Shown here piece after piece: positions 42,091 through 51,037 of a stretch of DNA of 64,000 nucleotides; the first letter of the stretch is position 1, and the number at the start of each line of letters is the position of its first letter. The DNA lies in assembly GCF_000429025.1 (NCBI RefSeq), contig NZ_KE386836.1:62001-126000 (forward strand), in the 5' to 3' direction. The notes under the pieces were generated by a model. That model saw nothing but the letters and a program-made list of their open reading frames with translations. It searched no databases and was not told the DNA's origin. The stretch is from Actinospineispora spinosispora DSM 44797. Lineage in GTDB: Bacteria; Actinomycetota; Actinomycetes; Mycobacteriales; Pseudonocardiaceae. The position numbers and the translations under genes were made by a program.

Positions 42091-43306
42091 CCACCTTGAG
42101 TGCAATGAGTGGCTCGGCCGTTTCGGTGGTGCTGGTGACGTGGCGGTTGGTGGAGGCGATCAGGCCCGTTGCCGCCTGGGGGACCAGGAGCAGGGCCAGG
42201 AGGATCAGGGGAAGGGTCCAGCCTCCGGAGAGGTCGTGGACCGCGCCCAGGGTGACCGGGCCGATGCCGGCCAGCAGGTAGCCGAAGCACTGGGCCATGC
42301 TGGACAGCTGCGCGGTGTGCCGGATGTCCGGTGCACGCTGCACGATGAACAGCAACGCCAGGCTGATCGCGAACCCGGTGCCGATGCCGATCAATGCCAT
42401 CCACAGGTACGCCAGCGCGACGGGCGCGACCAGCAGGCCGACGAAGCCCATCGCGGACAGCGCCGCACCGGCGAGCACCAGCCAACCGGACCGCACACCG
42501 CGTCCGACCAGCGTCGGCGCCGCGAACGCACCCGCGATGGCGACGATGTTGGCCAGCGACAGCATGCCGCCCGCCGCGCCGCTGGTCATGCCGGCGCCGG
42601 TGAGCAGCGTCGGCAGCCAGGCGCTGGCGGTGTAGAAGATCATCGACTGCAGACCCATGTAGCAGGTGACCGCCCAGGCCAGCGGGTTGCGCCAGAGTCC
42701 GCGTACCGGGTGTTCCGCCGCGCGAACCTCGGAGGCGCGCACCCGGCTGTGCCGACGAACCTGCGGCAGCCACACCAGGATCGCGATGACCGCGAGCAGC
42801 CCCCACAGCGCCAGCGTCACCCGCCAGCTCAGGCCGGTGGCCTGCGCGAACGGCACCGTGAGGCCAGCCGCGAGCGCGGGTCCGCCGGACAGCGTCATGG
42901 TGTACACGCCGGTCATCGCCGCGACCTGGGTGGGGAAGTCACGCTTGATCACACCGGGGATCAGGACGTTCGCCAGCGCGATGCCCGCGCCGATCAGGAC
43001 CGTGCCGACCAGCAGCGCCGCCATCGGATGCAGCAGCCGCACGGCCGCGCCGACCCCGATGATCACCATTGTGATCATCAGCGCGGGTTCGATGCCGACC
43101 CGTCTGCCCAGGCGCGGAGCCAGCGGCGCGAGCAGTCCGAAACACAGCACCGGAAGCGTGGTCAGCAGTCCGGCCGTTCCGGCCGACATGCCGGTGTCCT
43201 CGCGGATCGCACCCAGCAGCGGCGCGACCGCGACCACCAGTGGGCGCAGGTTCAGCGCCAGCAGCACGACGCCGATGGCCAGCCAGATCGTCTGGAACCT
43301 GCTCAT
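42020..43306 (-). CDS. MFS transporter, CynX/NimT-like
   Basis: 428 residues, 12 membrane segments: IWLAIGVVLLALNLRPLVVA at the N-terminus (the NLRP motif of the CynX group), GVYTMTLSGGPALAAGLTVP and SSMAQCFGYLLAGIGPVTLG. The carried compound is unknown. The last 25 residues (VAPGVSRREFSAEHCTKRTR and beyond) are read from repeat A, so the natural C-terminus probably ended earlier, near ETAEPLIAL. It overlaps the GntR gene by ATGA. Confidence 0.92.
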   Translation of the reverse strand: MSRFQTIWLAIGVVLLALNLRPLVVAVAPLLGAIREDTGMSAGTAGLLTTLPVLCFGLLAPLAPRLGRRVGIEPALMITMVIIGVGAAVRLLHPMAALLVGTVLIGAGIALANVLIPGVIKRDFPTQVAAMTGVYTMTLSGGPALAAGLTVPFAQATGLSWRVTLALWGLLAVIAILVWLPQVRRHSRVRASEVRAAEHPVRGLWRNPLAWAVTCYMGLQSMIFYTASAWLPTLLTGAGMTSGAAGGMLSLANIVAIAGAFAAPTLVGRGVRSGWLVLAGAALSAMGFVGLLVAPVALAYLWMALIGIGTGFAISLALLFIVQRAPDIRHTAQLSSMAQCFGYLLAGIGPVTLGAVHDLSGGWTLPLILLALLLVPQAATGLIASTNRHVTSTTETAEPLIALKVAPGVSRREFSAEHCTKRTRRSRT

Positions 43307-44007
43307 GACTCGGCCTCGTCCATGAGGCGCAGCGAGTAGGCGGACTCGCCGATGTACTGCTCAACACACCGTTGGGCGGCGTCCGCGTCACCGGCTTCGA
43401 TCGCGTCCACGAGCGCGCAGTGCGCGGCACCCTGGAACCGCACCTCCTCGTCGCCGGGGCCCTGCAGCACGGTCTCGACGACCGCGCGCAGCCCGTCGGT
43501 GAGATGGCCGTAGAGGTCAGCGAGCATGCCGTTGTGCGCGGCACCGACCGCGACCCGGTGGAACCTCAGGTCCGCGACGATCAGCTGCTGCTCGTCGCCC
43601 GCGAACCAGGCCGCCTCGCGCTCGGCCAGCGCGGCGCGCAGCTCCGCGACGTCGGCAGCGGTGCGGCGGGTGGCGGCGAGACGCGCGGCGTCGCGTTCCA
43701 GGCTGGACCGCACCTCGAGGGCTTCGAGCATGCCGGCGCGGTGCAGCCGACGCAGCACCGCGATGCCCAGGTCGTCGTCGGCGCGTACGTAGGTACCGTC
43801 GCCCTGGCGCGGTTCCAGCATGCCGCTGTGCACCAGCGCCCGGACCGCTTCGCGCACCGTGTTGCGGCCGACCCCGAGCGTGCTCACGAGCAGCGGTTCG
43901 GCGGGGATCTTCGTTCCGACGGGCCATTCACCGCTCTCGATGAGCAGCCGGAGCTGACTGATCACCTGGTCCACGAGGCTCGATCGCTCGGTCGATTTCA
44001 GTGGCAT
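43303..44007 (-). CDS. GntR/FadR-type regulator
   Basis: 234 residues. HTH: VGTKIPAEPLLVSTLGVGRN, TVREAVRALVHSGMLEPRQG. FCD domain with the histidine set DLRFHRVAVGAAHNGML and GAAHCALVDAIEAGDADAA. It is the promoter-proximal gene of a two-gene operon with the MFS carrier (ATGA overlap). The inverted repeat directly upstream (44010-44035) suggests autoregulation. The substrate probably is a small organic acid. Confidence 0.92.
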   Translation of the reverse strand: MPLKSTERSSLVDQVISQLRLLIESGEWPVGTKIPAEPLLVSTLGVGRNTVREAVRALVHSGMLEPRQGDGTYVRADDDLGIAVLRRLHRAGMLEALEVRSSLERDAARLAATRRTAADVAELRAALAEREAAWFAGDEQQLIVADLRFHRVAVGAAHNGMLADLYGHLTDGLRAVVETVLQGPGDEEVRFQGAAHCALVDAIEAGDADAAQRCVEQYIGESAYSLRLMDEAES

Positions 44008-44009
44008 GA

Positions 44010-44035
44010 TTCACCCTTTCGAGGTACAAGGTGAA
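44010..44035. promoter_or_regulatory. Candidate GntR operator
   Basis: TTCACC-N14-GGTGAA spans the leader of the GntR-MFS operon and overlaps its ribosome binding region. The symmetry and position fit autoregulation. Confidence 0.55.
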
Positions 44036-44170
44036 CCTAACATCCCATGTTTGCTCCGGAGAATTGATTGAGAGCGAGCGCACTGTGAGCTCGGACGCGA
44101 CAGGCGCTAGCTAGGTGCTTGCTACAGTCAGCAGTCCGGAACGCCACACGATTCATCGGGAGGCAGGACC

Positions 44171-44590
44171 GTGAACGAGCAGGACGAGCCGCCGAGTAGC
44201 GAGCTGCTGGCGTCGGGCGGCGGTTCCACCGGCACCTGGACTGTGTTGCTGGGTGCGCGTTTCGACGTCGGCCTGACCGCCCGGCTGCTCCCCGTCGCGG
44301 TGCAGACGTTGATGCTGCTGGTCGCGATCGGCGGTTGCGGGCTGATCGTGGCCGCCATGACGACCACATGGTGGCTCGGGCTGTGTGCGCTGCTCGTCGT
44401 ACCGGTGGTCGTCGTGCTGATCTTCGCGCTGGTCCGGGTCGGCGCCGAGATGGTGCTGGCCGTGCTCGACATGTCCGCGCGGGTCACCGAGATGGCCGAC
44501 CGGCTGCCCGGGCTGGAGAGCACCGTGGGCGGCATGGCGAGCGACATGCCCAAGCTGGGGTTCCTGCGGCTTCGCTCCGGCGGTCGTTGA
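44171..44590 (+). CDS. DUF4282-type small membrane protein
   Basis: 139 residues. GARFDVGLTARLLPVAVQTL, then two membrane helices (LMLLVAIGGCGLIVAAMTT, LGLCALLVVPVVVVLIFAL), followed by RVGAEMVLAVLDMSARVTEM, the basic/acidic end of DUF4282 proteins. The C-terminal 40 residues look like a short amphipathic helix. The GTG at 44171 is taken. It precedes the kinase promoter and is not obviously co-transcribed with it. Confidence 0.75.
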   Translation: MNEQDEPPSSELLASGGGSTGTWTVLLGARFDVGLTARLLPVAVQTLMLLVAIGGCGLIVAAMTTTWWLGLCALLVVPVVVVLIFALVRVGAEMVLAVLDMSARVTEMADRLPGLESTVGGMASDMPKLGFLRLRSGGR

Positions 44591-44615
44591 TCCGTCTTAT
44601 CACGAGACTTATAAC
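44587..44615 (+). promoter_or_regulatory. Promoter of the Ser/Thr kinase pair
   Basis: TTGATC (44587-44592) and TATAAC (44610-44615) with a 17-base spacer, a good primary-sigma promoter. It lies at the end of the DUF4282 gene, about 60 bases upstream of the first kinase start. Confidence 0.65.
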
Positions 44616-44677
44616 AAATGCGCAAGGTAGCCTGCTGACCTTCACCGATCATGAACCACCGCTGGGCAGGGGCTTGC

Positions 44678-46714
44678 ATGGCCGGGGCGTTGCGTACTGG
44701 GGACCCGGCGACGGTCGGCCCGTTCCAGATCCATCGGCGGCTCGGCGCGGGCGGCATGGGGCAGGTCTACCTCGGCAGGGACCCCGCCGGGCGGTGGGCC
44801 GCGGTCAAGGTCGTCCACGACGCGTTTATCGGTGACCGCGAGTTCCACCGGCGGTTCGCCAGGGAGATCGACATCGCGGCTCGGGTCCGGGCGCCGTGGA
44901 CCGTCGCGCTGCTGGACGCGGACGCCTCGGCGGACCGTCCGTGGCTGGCCACCGAGTACATCCACGGACCGTCGCTGGAGCATGCCGTCGGTGCGACCGG
45001 GCCGTTGCCGGAGGCGTCGCTCGGCGTGCTCGCCAGCCGGTTGGCCGACGCCCTCGCCGCATTGCACTCGACCGGGCTGGTGCACCGCGACCTCAAACCG
45101 TCGAACGTCATGCTGGCCGCTGACGGGCCCCGCCTCGTCGACTTCGGCATCGCCCGCGCGATGGACAGCAGCCGGATCACCCGCACCGGGCTGACCATCG
45201 GCACACCCGCGTTCATGTCGCCCGAGCAGGCGGGCGGTGAGGACGGCGGACCACCGACCGACCTGTTCGCGCTGGCCGCCGTCCTCACGTTCGCCGCGAC
45301 CGGCAGCGGCCCGTTCGGCACCTCCAGCAACCCGGTGGCGATGCTGCTGCGGGTCGCCGAGAGCGAACCCGACCTCAGCGGCCTGCCGGCGACGCTGCGC
45401 GACGAGCTCCACGACTGTCTGGCCAAGGACCCTGCCCAGCGTCCCACCGCACGCCAGCTCGCGACCCGGCTCGCGCACTGGACCAGCCCGCCCGCCGAGG
45501 GCAGCTGGCCACCGCCCGCCGCCGCGCAGCTCGCCGAACCGCCGCCCACCGGCGATCGTCCGGTTCGGGAACCGGGCCAGGAAGCCTGGACCCCTCCCGA
45601 TCTCCCGGCCGGCTTCACCCCGACGAACACCGCGCTGCGCAGGCTGACCGGTCTCATCCGCACCGGCCGCCGACCGGGACGTACCACCCTGGCGCTGCTG
45701 ACCGTCTCGGTCGTCGCCGCGCTCGTCCTCGGTCTGGTGCTGTGGGCGCCCTGGTCGAGCGGAGGCAGCCCGGTGCCCGGCGGCGGCACCTCGGAGTCGG
45801 TCCGACCGCCGACCCGGCCGGTCGCGTTCGGCACCTCCACCCCGATCGAGGTCGACCGCGGAATCGGCTACATGGCCGTCGCGCCGGACAGCAGCAGGGC
45901 CTACATCGCCGCGCTGACCACCATCATGGTCGTCGACACCCGGACCCAGCAGGTTGTGCGGACCCTGCCGCTCCCGCTCGGGATCTCGGCGAACGGGCTG
46001 TTCGTCGCGTCGGACGGGGCGCTGTTCGTCGTGGGCAGGGACGGGATGGAGATCCGCGACCCGGACTCGGGCAGCGTGCTCGCCAAGCTGCCGATCCCGG
46101 ACCTCGCCCTGGTGACCAGAGGGGCGACGAGCAGGGATGGCCGGCACATCGCCCTGATCACCGGGGGGCTCCAGGCCACGAAGAAGCTGACCGTGCTGGA
46201 CACCGTGAGCCGCACCGTCACGGCGGTCGTGCCGCTCCCCGACGTCAGCATCATGGCGAGCGGTGTCGCGTTGTCGAGCGACGGCGCGGTCGCGTACGTC
46301 TCGCAGCTCGGCGCGCCCCTCGTGCGGGTGGACATCACCGCCGGGCGGGAGACCCCGATCGCCCCGGTGCTCCTGGCGAACGCGCTCGACATCTCGGCGG
46401 ACGGCCGCGAAGTGTATGCGCAGAGCATGACTGGCGGTCTGATCAACGTCCTGGACACCGGTAGCGGCCGGGTGCTGCGCCGGGTCAACATCCCGAGCTT
46501 CGTCGGTGCGTTCCAGTCCCTGCCCGGCGGCGGGCTGCTCGCGGTCGACAATCCCCGCAGGACCGTGCACGCGATCGATCCGGGGACCGGCGCCGTACTG
46601 GCCACGACGCAGTTCACCCGCCCGATCGTCTACTCGTGGAAGAGCCCGGACGGCCGGGTGCTGTACCTGGCCGGAACCAATGGTGTGGACGCGGTCAGCG
46701 TCATCGAGAAGTGA
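44678..46714 (+). CDS. Membrane Ser/Thr protein kinase with extracellular beta-propeller
   Basis: 678 residues. Kinase domain (15-275): glycine loop LGAGGMGQVYLG, AAVKVVH lysine, HRDLKPSNVM, DFGIARAMDS and MSPEQ. All catalytic residues are present. A Pro-rich juxtamembrane stretch precedes one membrane helix (about 336-357, LALLTVSVVAALVLGLVLW). The outer part (370-678) is a YVTN-like repeat propeller: YMAVAPDSSRAYIAALTTIM, SANGLFVASDGALFVV, ASGVALSSDGAVAYVSQLGA. Propellers on such kinases are thought to sense external ligands. The ATG at 44678 has AGGGG upstream; ATG 44651 is in frame. It overlaps the next kinase by GTGA. Confidence 0.94.
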   Translation: MAGALRTGDPATVGPFQIHRRLGAGGMGQVYLGRDPAGRWAAVKVVHDAFIGDREFHRRFAREIDIAARVRAPWTVALLDADASADRPWLATEYIHGPSLEHAVGATGPLPEASLGVLASRLADALAALHSTGLVHRDLKPSNVMLAADGPRLVDFGIARAMDSSRITRTGLTIGTPAFMSPEQAGGEDGGPPTDLFALAAVLTFAATGSGPFGTSSNPVAMLLRVAESEPDLSGLPATLRDELHDCLAKDPAQRPTARQLATRLAHWTSPPAEGSWPPPAAAQLAEPPPTGDRPVREPGQEAWTPPDLPAGFTPTNTALRRLTGLIRTGRRPGRTTLALLTVSVVAALVLGLVLWAPWSSGGSPVPGGGTSESVRPPTRPVAFGTSTPIEVDRGIGYMAVAPDSSRAYIAALTTIMVVDTRTQQVVRTLPLPLGISANGLFVASDGALFVVGRDGMEIRDPDSGSVLAKLPIPDLALVTRGATSRDGRHIALITGGLQATKKLTVLDTVSRTVTAVVPLPDVSIMASGVALSSDGAVAYVSQLGAPLVRVDITAGRETPIAPVLLANALDISADGREVYAQSMTGGLINVLDTGSGRVLRRVNIPSFVGAFQSLPGGGLLAVDNPRRTVHAIDPGTGAVLATTQFTRPIVYSWKSPDGRVLYLAGTNGVDAVSVIEK

Positions 46715-48453
46715 CCGACCCGCTGCGGGGCACCGATCCCGCCCGGGTGGGCCCGTTCCGGCTCCTCGGTGTGCTCGGCTCCGGCGGGATGGGGCGGGTG
46801 TATCTCGGCCGCGACCGGGCCGGTCGGCTCGCGGCGGTCAAGGTGATCCACGACGGGTTCGCCGAGGACCCGGGGTTCCGGGCCCGGTTCGCCCGTGAGG
46901 TCGACATCGCGCGATCGGTCGCCGCGCCGTGGACCGCGGGGGTGCTGGACGCGGACCCTCGGGCCGATCGGCCCTGGCTGGCCAGCGAGTACGTCCCCGG
47001 TGCCGTCCTCGAGGACGCGGTGCGGTCGGACGGGCCGCTCTCCGGCGAACGCGTCACGGTGCTGGCCGCCCGGCTGGCCGAGGCGCTCGCCGGCCTGCAC
47101 GCGGCCGGCGTGGTGCACCGTGACGTCAAGCCGTCCAACGTCATCCTCGCCGAGGACGGGCCCCGGCTCATCGACTTCGGCATCGCGCGCGCGGTGGACG
47201 CCACCCGGATCACCCACACCGGCAAGTTCGCCGGGACCCCCGGCTACATGTCTCCCGAGCAGTGCGGTGACGGCGAGATCGGTACCGCGTCGGACGTCTT
47301 CTCGCTGGCGTCGGTCCTGACCTTCGCGGCCACCGGGCGCGGGCCGTTCGGCGATACCGGCAACGCGGTGGCGATGCTGCTGCGGGTCATCCGCGACGAA
47401 CCCGACGTGTCCGCCGTCCCGGATGCGCTGCGGGCGATCGTGCACCGCTGCCTGGCGAAGGAGCCCTCGGACCGCCCCACCGCGGCCGAGCTGGCCGACG
47501 AACTGCGCACGGACGCCACCACCCTCGTGAGTGTTGAGTATGGCTATAGCCACACTCAACACTCACGAGGAGAGGCGACCGAGGTCATCGACCATGCCGC
47601 CGCGCCGACCCAGGCCGTGCGCACGGTGGTGGTCGCTGCGCCCAGGTCCACCGGAAACCGGACACTGTGGATCACGCTGGCCTGCGCGTCGGTGGTGGCG
47701 GTGCTGGTCGCCGCGGTCGCGTGGGTGGGCCTGCCTGGTGGTGACGGTCGGCTGGACACCGCGGCGAAGATCAGTGAGGCCATCGACGCCCAGCTCCAGC
47801 GGGACGGCACGGTCAAAGCCACCATGGTCAGTAACTCCTTCGCCCCGGAGAACGGGACGTCGACCAAGGTCACCGCCGAGTTCCAGGCCCGCGTGGAGGA
47901 CGAGGACACCTGGTTCTCGCAGACCGTGCACACCCACACGGAGTGGCCGGCCCGCGACGGTCGCCCGCCGGGCAGCGCGAACGACGGCTCCGAGTCCGTC
48001 CTGTTGCCCGGGCATTCCTGGGTCAGGCTGCTGCCGTCCTCGATCACCGGGAAGGGGACCGACTGGAAGGACACCCCGCTCGACTCGACGCTGCCCCAGG
48101 ACGCGGCGGTGATCAAAGGCGCGCGCGGCTCGGCGGGCGTGGTGAACCCGCTGCGCCACTACCTTCCGGCGATCACCCTGGTCAGGACCGAGCCCGACCG
48201 GCTCGACGGGGTTGCCGCGACCAAGTTCACCGTGAGCATCGATCCGGCCGCCATCGAGCAGCTCGACGCCGACCCGGACTGGCGCCCCAGCGGCCGGCCG
48301 ACACCGCCGAACCCGGACGCCCGCACCCAGACCCTGTGGCTCGACGGCGATCACCGGCTACTGCGGACCCACTCACAGCAGTCGCCGAACTCGAACACGG
48401 ACATGCGCTACCGCGACTGGGGCGCGCCGGTGCAGATCACCTCGCCGCGCTGA
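46711..48453 (+). CDS. Membrane Ser/Thr protein kinase with LppX/LolA-like outer domain
   Basis: 580 residues. Kinase domain complete: LGSGGMGRVYLGRD, AAVKVIHD, HRDVKPSNVI, DFGIARAVDA, MSPEQ. The juxtamembrane linker contains residues 271-287 (VSVEYGYSHTQHSRG) encoded by an in-frame CGTGAGTG palindrome. One membrane helix at about 318-341. The outer domain (345-580) has RLDTAAKISEAIDAQLQRDG and TKFTVSIDPAAIEQLD, typical of LppX/LprG-like lipid-binding folds, suggesting lipid or envelope sensing. GTG 46711 overlaps the first kinase stop, so both are made together. Confidence 0.93.
   Translation: MTDPLRGTDPARVGPFRLLGVLGSGGMGRVYLGRDRAGRLAAVKVIHDGFAEDPGFRARFAREVDIARSVAAPWTAGVLDADPRADRPWLASEYVPGAVLEDAVRSDGPLSGERVTVLAARLAEALAGLHAAGVVHRDVKPSNVILAEDGPRLIDFGIARAVDATRITHTGKFAGTPGYMSPEQCGDGEIGTASDVFSLASVLTFAATGRGPFGDTGNAVAMLLRVIRDEPDVSAVPDALRAIVHRCLAKEPSDRPTAAELADELRTDATTLVSVEYGYSHTQHSRGEATEVIDHAAAPTQAVRTVVVAAPRSTGNRTLWITLACASVVAVLVAAVAWVGLPGGDGRLDTAAKISEAIDAQLQRDGTVKATMVSNSFAPENGTSTKVTAEFQARVEDEDTWFSQTVHTHTEWPARDGRPPGSANDGSESVLLPGHSWVRLLPSSITGKGTDWKDTPLDSTLPQDAAVIKGARGSAGVVNPLRHYLPAITLVRTEPDRLDGVAATKFTVSIDPAAIEQLDADPDWRPSGRPTPPNPDARTQTLWLDGDHRLLRTHSQQSPNSNTDMRYRDWGAPVQITSPR
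47523..47570. repeat. CGTGAGTG-family palindrome 5, inside a kinase gene
   Basis: 48 bases, edges CCTCGTGAGTGTTGAGTATG and CACTCAACACTCACGAGG, nearly perfect. Its length is exactly 16 codons and the reading frame passes through without a stop. The intergenic copy at 53599 has the same edges and inner arm with one base change. It is the only copy seen within a gene. Confidence 0.88.
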
Positions 48454-48465
48454 CCTGACCGTGAG

Positions 48466-49230
48466 TCATTTGCCCTGCCAGACGGGTGCGCGCTTCTCCG
48501 CGAAGGCCTTCGCGCCCTCGATCGCGTCCGCCGAGCTGAACACCGGCTCGATGAGCGCGGCCTGGCGTTCCCACATCTCGGCACGCGACCAGTCGGCCGA
48601 CTCGACGATGATCCGCTTGGACGCGGCGACCGCGAGCGGGCCGTTCGCGGCGATCTTGTCGGCGAGCCCGAGCGCCGCGTCGAGCGCGCCGCCGGCCGGG
48701 GTGAGCCGGTTGACCAGGCCGTAGCGATGCGCGTCGCTCGCGTCCAGGAAGTCGCCGGTCAACGCCAGCTCCATCGCAACGTGCGGCGGGATGCGGTGCT
48801 GCAGCCGCATCAGGCCGCCCGCCGCGGCGACGAGGCCGCGCTTGACCTCGGGGATGCCGAACTTCGCGTTGTCGGCCGCGGTCACCAGGTCGCAGGCGAG
48901 CACCAGCTCACAACCGCCGGCCAACGCGTAGCCCTCGACGGCGGCGATCAGCGGCTTGGTCGGCGGCGCCTCGGTGATCCCGCCGAAACCACGGCCGGGC
49001 AGCGACGAACGCTGGCCCGCGACGAACGCCTTCAGGTCCATCCCGGCGCAGAACGTGCCGCCGGCGCCGGTGAGGATGCCCAGCGACAGCTCCGGGGTGC
49101 CGTCGAGCTCGTCGATCGCGGCCGCGATGGCCTCCGCGACCGCCGTGTTGATCGCGTTGCGTGCCTCGGGACGGTTGATCGTGATGATCAGAATCCGGTC
49201 ACGCCGCTCGACCAGTACCTCGTCGCTCAC
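48466..49230 (-). CDS. Enoyl-CoA hydratase/isomerase family protein
   Basis: 254 residues, crotonase fold: LIITINRPEARNAINTAVAE, oxyanion-hole segments FCAGMDLKAF and VEGYALAGGCELVLACDLV, and EVKRGLVAAAGGLMRL, where the second catalytic Glu is expected. It hydrates 2-enoyl-CoA or a related reaction. The GTG at 49230 is accepted. It is convergent with the kinase pair across a 12-base gap. Just downstream of the kinase stop lies ACCGTGAGTC, possibly a half of a palindrome element. Confidence 0.92.
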   Translation of the reverse strand: MSDEVLVERRDRILIITINRPEARNAINTAVAEAIAAAIDELDGTPELSLGILTGAGGTFCAGMDLKAFVAGQRSSLPGRGFGGITEAPPTKPLIAAVEGYALAGGCELVLACDLVTAADNAKFGIPEVKRGLVAAAGGLMRLQHRIPPHVAMELALTGDFLDASDAHRYGLVNRLTPAGGALDAALGLADKIAANGPLAVAASKRIIVESADWSRAEMWERQAALIEPVFSSADAIEGAKAFAEKRAPVWQGK

Positions 49231-49267
49231 CAGGGTCCTCCTCGACTCGCGGTGCTCCAGTGTCGGC

Positions 49268-49915
49268 CTAGTGTCGCGGAAGCGCGGACATCGCGCCGAT
49301 CAACAACTCCAGACCGAACTCGAAATCACCCTCGTGATCGTGCACCGCGAGGATCGGGAGCAGCTGCTCGACGTTCGTCAGCTTCGCCTCGGCCAGCTCC
49401 GCCTTGAACGCCGAGATGCCGTCCTCCGTGACCATGTCGGTCACCCCCACCTCGCGCATCATCGCGCCGAGGATGAACGAGACGAACGTGCGCACCAGCC
49501 GGACCGAGGTCGGGTCGTCGAAGCCGGCGTCCCGGACCGAGGCCAGCACCAGCTCCATCGCGTGCATCCCGACACTGGACTTGGGCTGGCGGGTGATCAC
49601 CAGCAGGACGCTGCGCGGATACCGGCGGGTGATCGCCCGGAACGTCCGTGCCAGGTTGCGGGTCTGCTGCTGCCAGTCCGCGTCCGGGTCGGACGCGAAC
49701 CGCATGTCGGTCATGATGAACTCGGCGACGCCGTCGAGCAGCGCCGCCTTGTTCGGCACGTGGTTGTACAGCGACATCGGCGCCACACCGAGCTCGGTCG
49801 CCACCCTGCGCATGGACAGCGCGGCCTCACCGTCCCGCTCGATGATCGTGACGGCGGCGTGCACCACGCGTTCCTTGGTCAGCGCCTGGCGTGTACGGGG
49901 TTGCGGTTCCGGCAA
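49268..49915 (-). CDS. TetR-family regulator (TetR/AcrR, C-terminal TetR_C)
   Basis: About 215 residues. HTH: RRVATELGVAPMSLYNHVPN after KERVVHAAVTIIERDGEAAL. The C-terminal domain is of the tetracycline-repressor class (GFDDPTSVRLVRTFVSFILG). The start is probably TTG 49915, with AGAGAGG upstream; no ATG or GTG fits well. It may control the crotonase gene downstream or the MpaB-like gene upstream. Confidence 0.82.
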   Translation of the reverse strand: MPEPQPRTRQALTKERVVHAAVTIIERDGEAALSMRRVATELGVAPMSLYNHVPNKAALLDGVAEFIMTDMRFASDPDADWQQQTRNLARTFRAITRRYPRSVLLVITRQPKSSVGMHAMELVLASVRDAGFDDPTSVRLVRTFVSFILGAMMREVGVTDMVTEDGISAFKAELAEAKLTNVEQLLPILAVHDHEGDFEFGLELLIGAMSALPRH

Positions 49916-49960
49916 GCTCCAGCCTCTCTGCTGAGGAGAGCTACACCGTAACCAAGAAAC

Positions 49961-50004
49961 CCGTGAGTGTTGTGGGCTGCTATGGCAGCCCACAACACTC
50001 ACGG
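49961..50004. repeat. CGTGAGTG-family palindrome 6 (MpaB-like/TetR gap)
   Basis: 22-base arms starting CCGTGAGTGTTGTGGGCTGC. The right edge supplies the TGA stop of the MpaB-like gene on the minus strand (49999-50001). It separates two codirectional genes. Confidence 0.85.
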
Positions 50005-50934
50005 CTTGGGTGAGTAGTGGTGGGGCGAGTCGCGGTAGGCCAGCGGCGGCAGGTTGCGCGCGGGCGTTTCGGGCAGCGGGGCGTCTGCGGGGAGCTTGCC
50101 GCTCGCGCGCTGCCACGCGGCACGGGCCCTCGGGTGGAAGCGCCGTTCGAACGGCACGAGCCGCCATGCGTTACGCACGACCAGCCGTATCGCGCGCATC
50201 GCCAGTTCGTCGCGCTCGGTCCAGCTGTAGCCGAGCAGCCGGCGCACCGGATCGTCGTACATGCCGACGGTGAGCCAGACGAAGCCCTTGGCGACCGGGA
50301 TGCGCAGCAGCCGCCACGCCCACTCGGGCAGCCACGGCGCGTACGGCGGCTTCGCCAGCTCGGACAGGTCGAGCACGTCCCTGGTGGCCTTGTTGTCCTC
50401 GAGGACCTCGGTGCACATGCGGTCCCAGTAGGCCTGGAAGGCCGCCCAGTCCTGGGGCAGGTCGTGCATCGGCATCCCGTACATGGAGTACCACTGGATG
50501 CCCTCTGCCCAGAGCTGTTCCTTCTGGTCGTCGGTCAGCGGGTAGCCGAAGTAGTCCTGGACGCGCAGGGTGCCCATGACGAAGGTGGCGTGCGCCCAGA
50601 AGAAGACCTCCGGGTTGAGCGCGTTGTACTTGCGGCCCTGCGCATCGACACCGGAGATGCCGCGGTGGTAGTCGCGCACCTCCCGGCCGGTGCGCGGTGC
50701 GCGGTCGCCGTCGAAGACGACCCCGCCGATCGGGTAGAGCGACCGGTAGAGCCGCTGCCAGCGTTCGGTGAAGAAGATCGAGTGCTGTTCGACGGCGGCG
50801 CCCAGCTGCGGGTGCATGTTCTGCATCGAGCCGGCCCACGGACCCTGCAGCAGGCCACGCCAGTCGCCGAACAGCCGCCAGGTCAGTGAGTCCGGCCCGA
50901 GCGGGGTCACCTGCGTGCCGACGTCCTGTGTCAT
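49999..50934 (-). CDS. MpaB/DUF2236-family oxygenase-like protein
   Basis: 311 residues. WAHATFVMGTLRVQDYFGYP carries the conserved His of the DUF2236/latex-clearing-protein family, which bind haem. GSMQNMHPQLGAAVEQHS, SLYPIGGVVFDG and QWYSMYGMPMHDLPQD are family motifs. Known relatives oxidatively cleave prenyl chains (MpaB', Lcp). The stop codon is within a palindrome. Divergent from the TetR gene at 51038, which likely represses it. Confidence 0.85.
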   Translation of the reverse strand: MTQDVGTQVTPLGPDSLTWRLFGDWRGLLQGPWAGSMQNMHPQLGAAVEQHSIFFTERWQRLYRSLYPIGGVVFDGDRAPRTGREVRDYHRGISGVDAQGRKYNALNPEVFFWAHATFVMGTLRVQDYFGYPLTDDQKEQLWAEGIQWYSMYGMPMHDLPQDWAAFQAYWDRMCTEVLEDNKATRDVLDLSELAKPPYAPWLPEWAWRLLRIPVAKGFVWLTVGMYDDPVRRLLGYSWTERDELAMRAIRLVVRNAWRLVPFERRFHPRARAAWQRASGKLPADAPLPETPARNLPPLAYRDSPHHYSPKP

Positions 50935-51037
50935 TGGTCGTTCCCCTCACCGAGTGCAACTGAGGACACCTGTCATCAGGTTACGATCGCGGACACCTTG
51001 TCGTCAATCGCCGTCGCTGCGAGCAAGTGGGGTGGTC

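Noticed and set aside
39718..42105. 795-codon reverse frame opposite the S9 peptidase
   Set aside because: Antisense to a protein with an intact catalytic triad; Arg/Gly/His-rich shadow composition.
48462..48475. ACCGTGAGTC after the second kinase as a tenth palindrome
   Set aside because: Only one edge is present and no CACTCACG partner follows; kept as a remark only.
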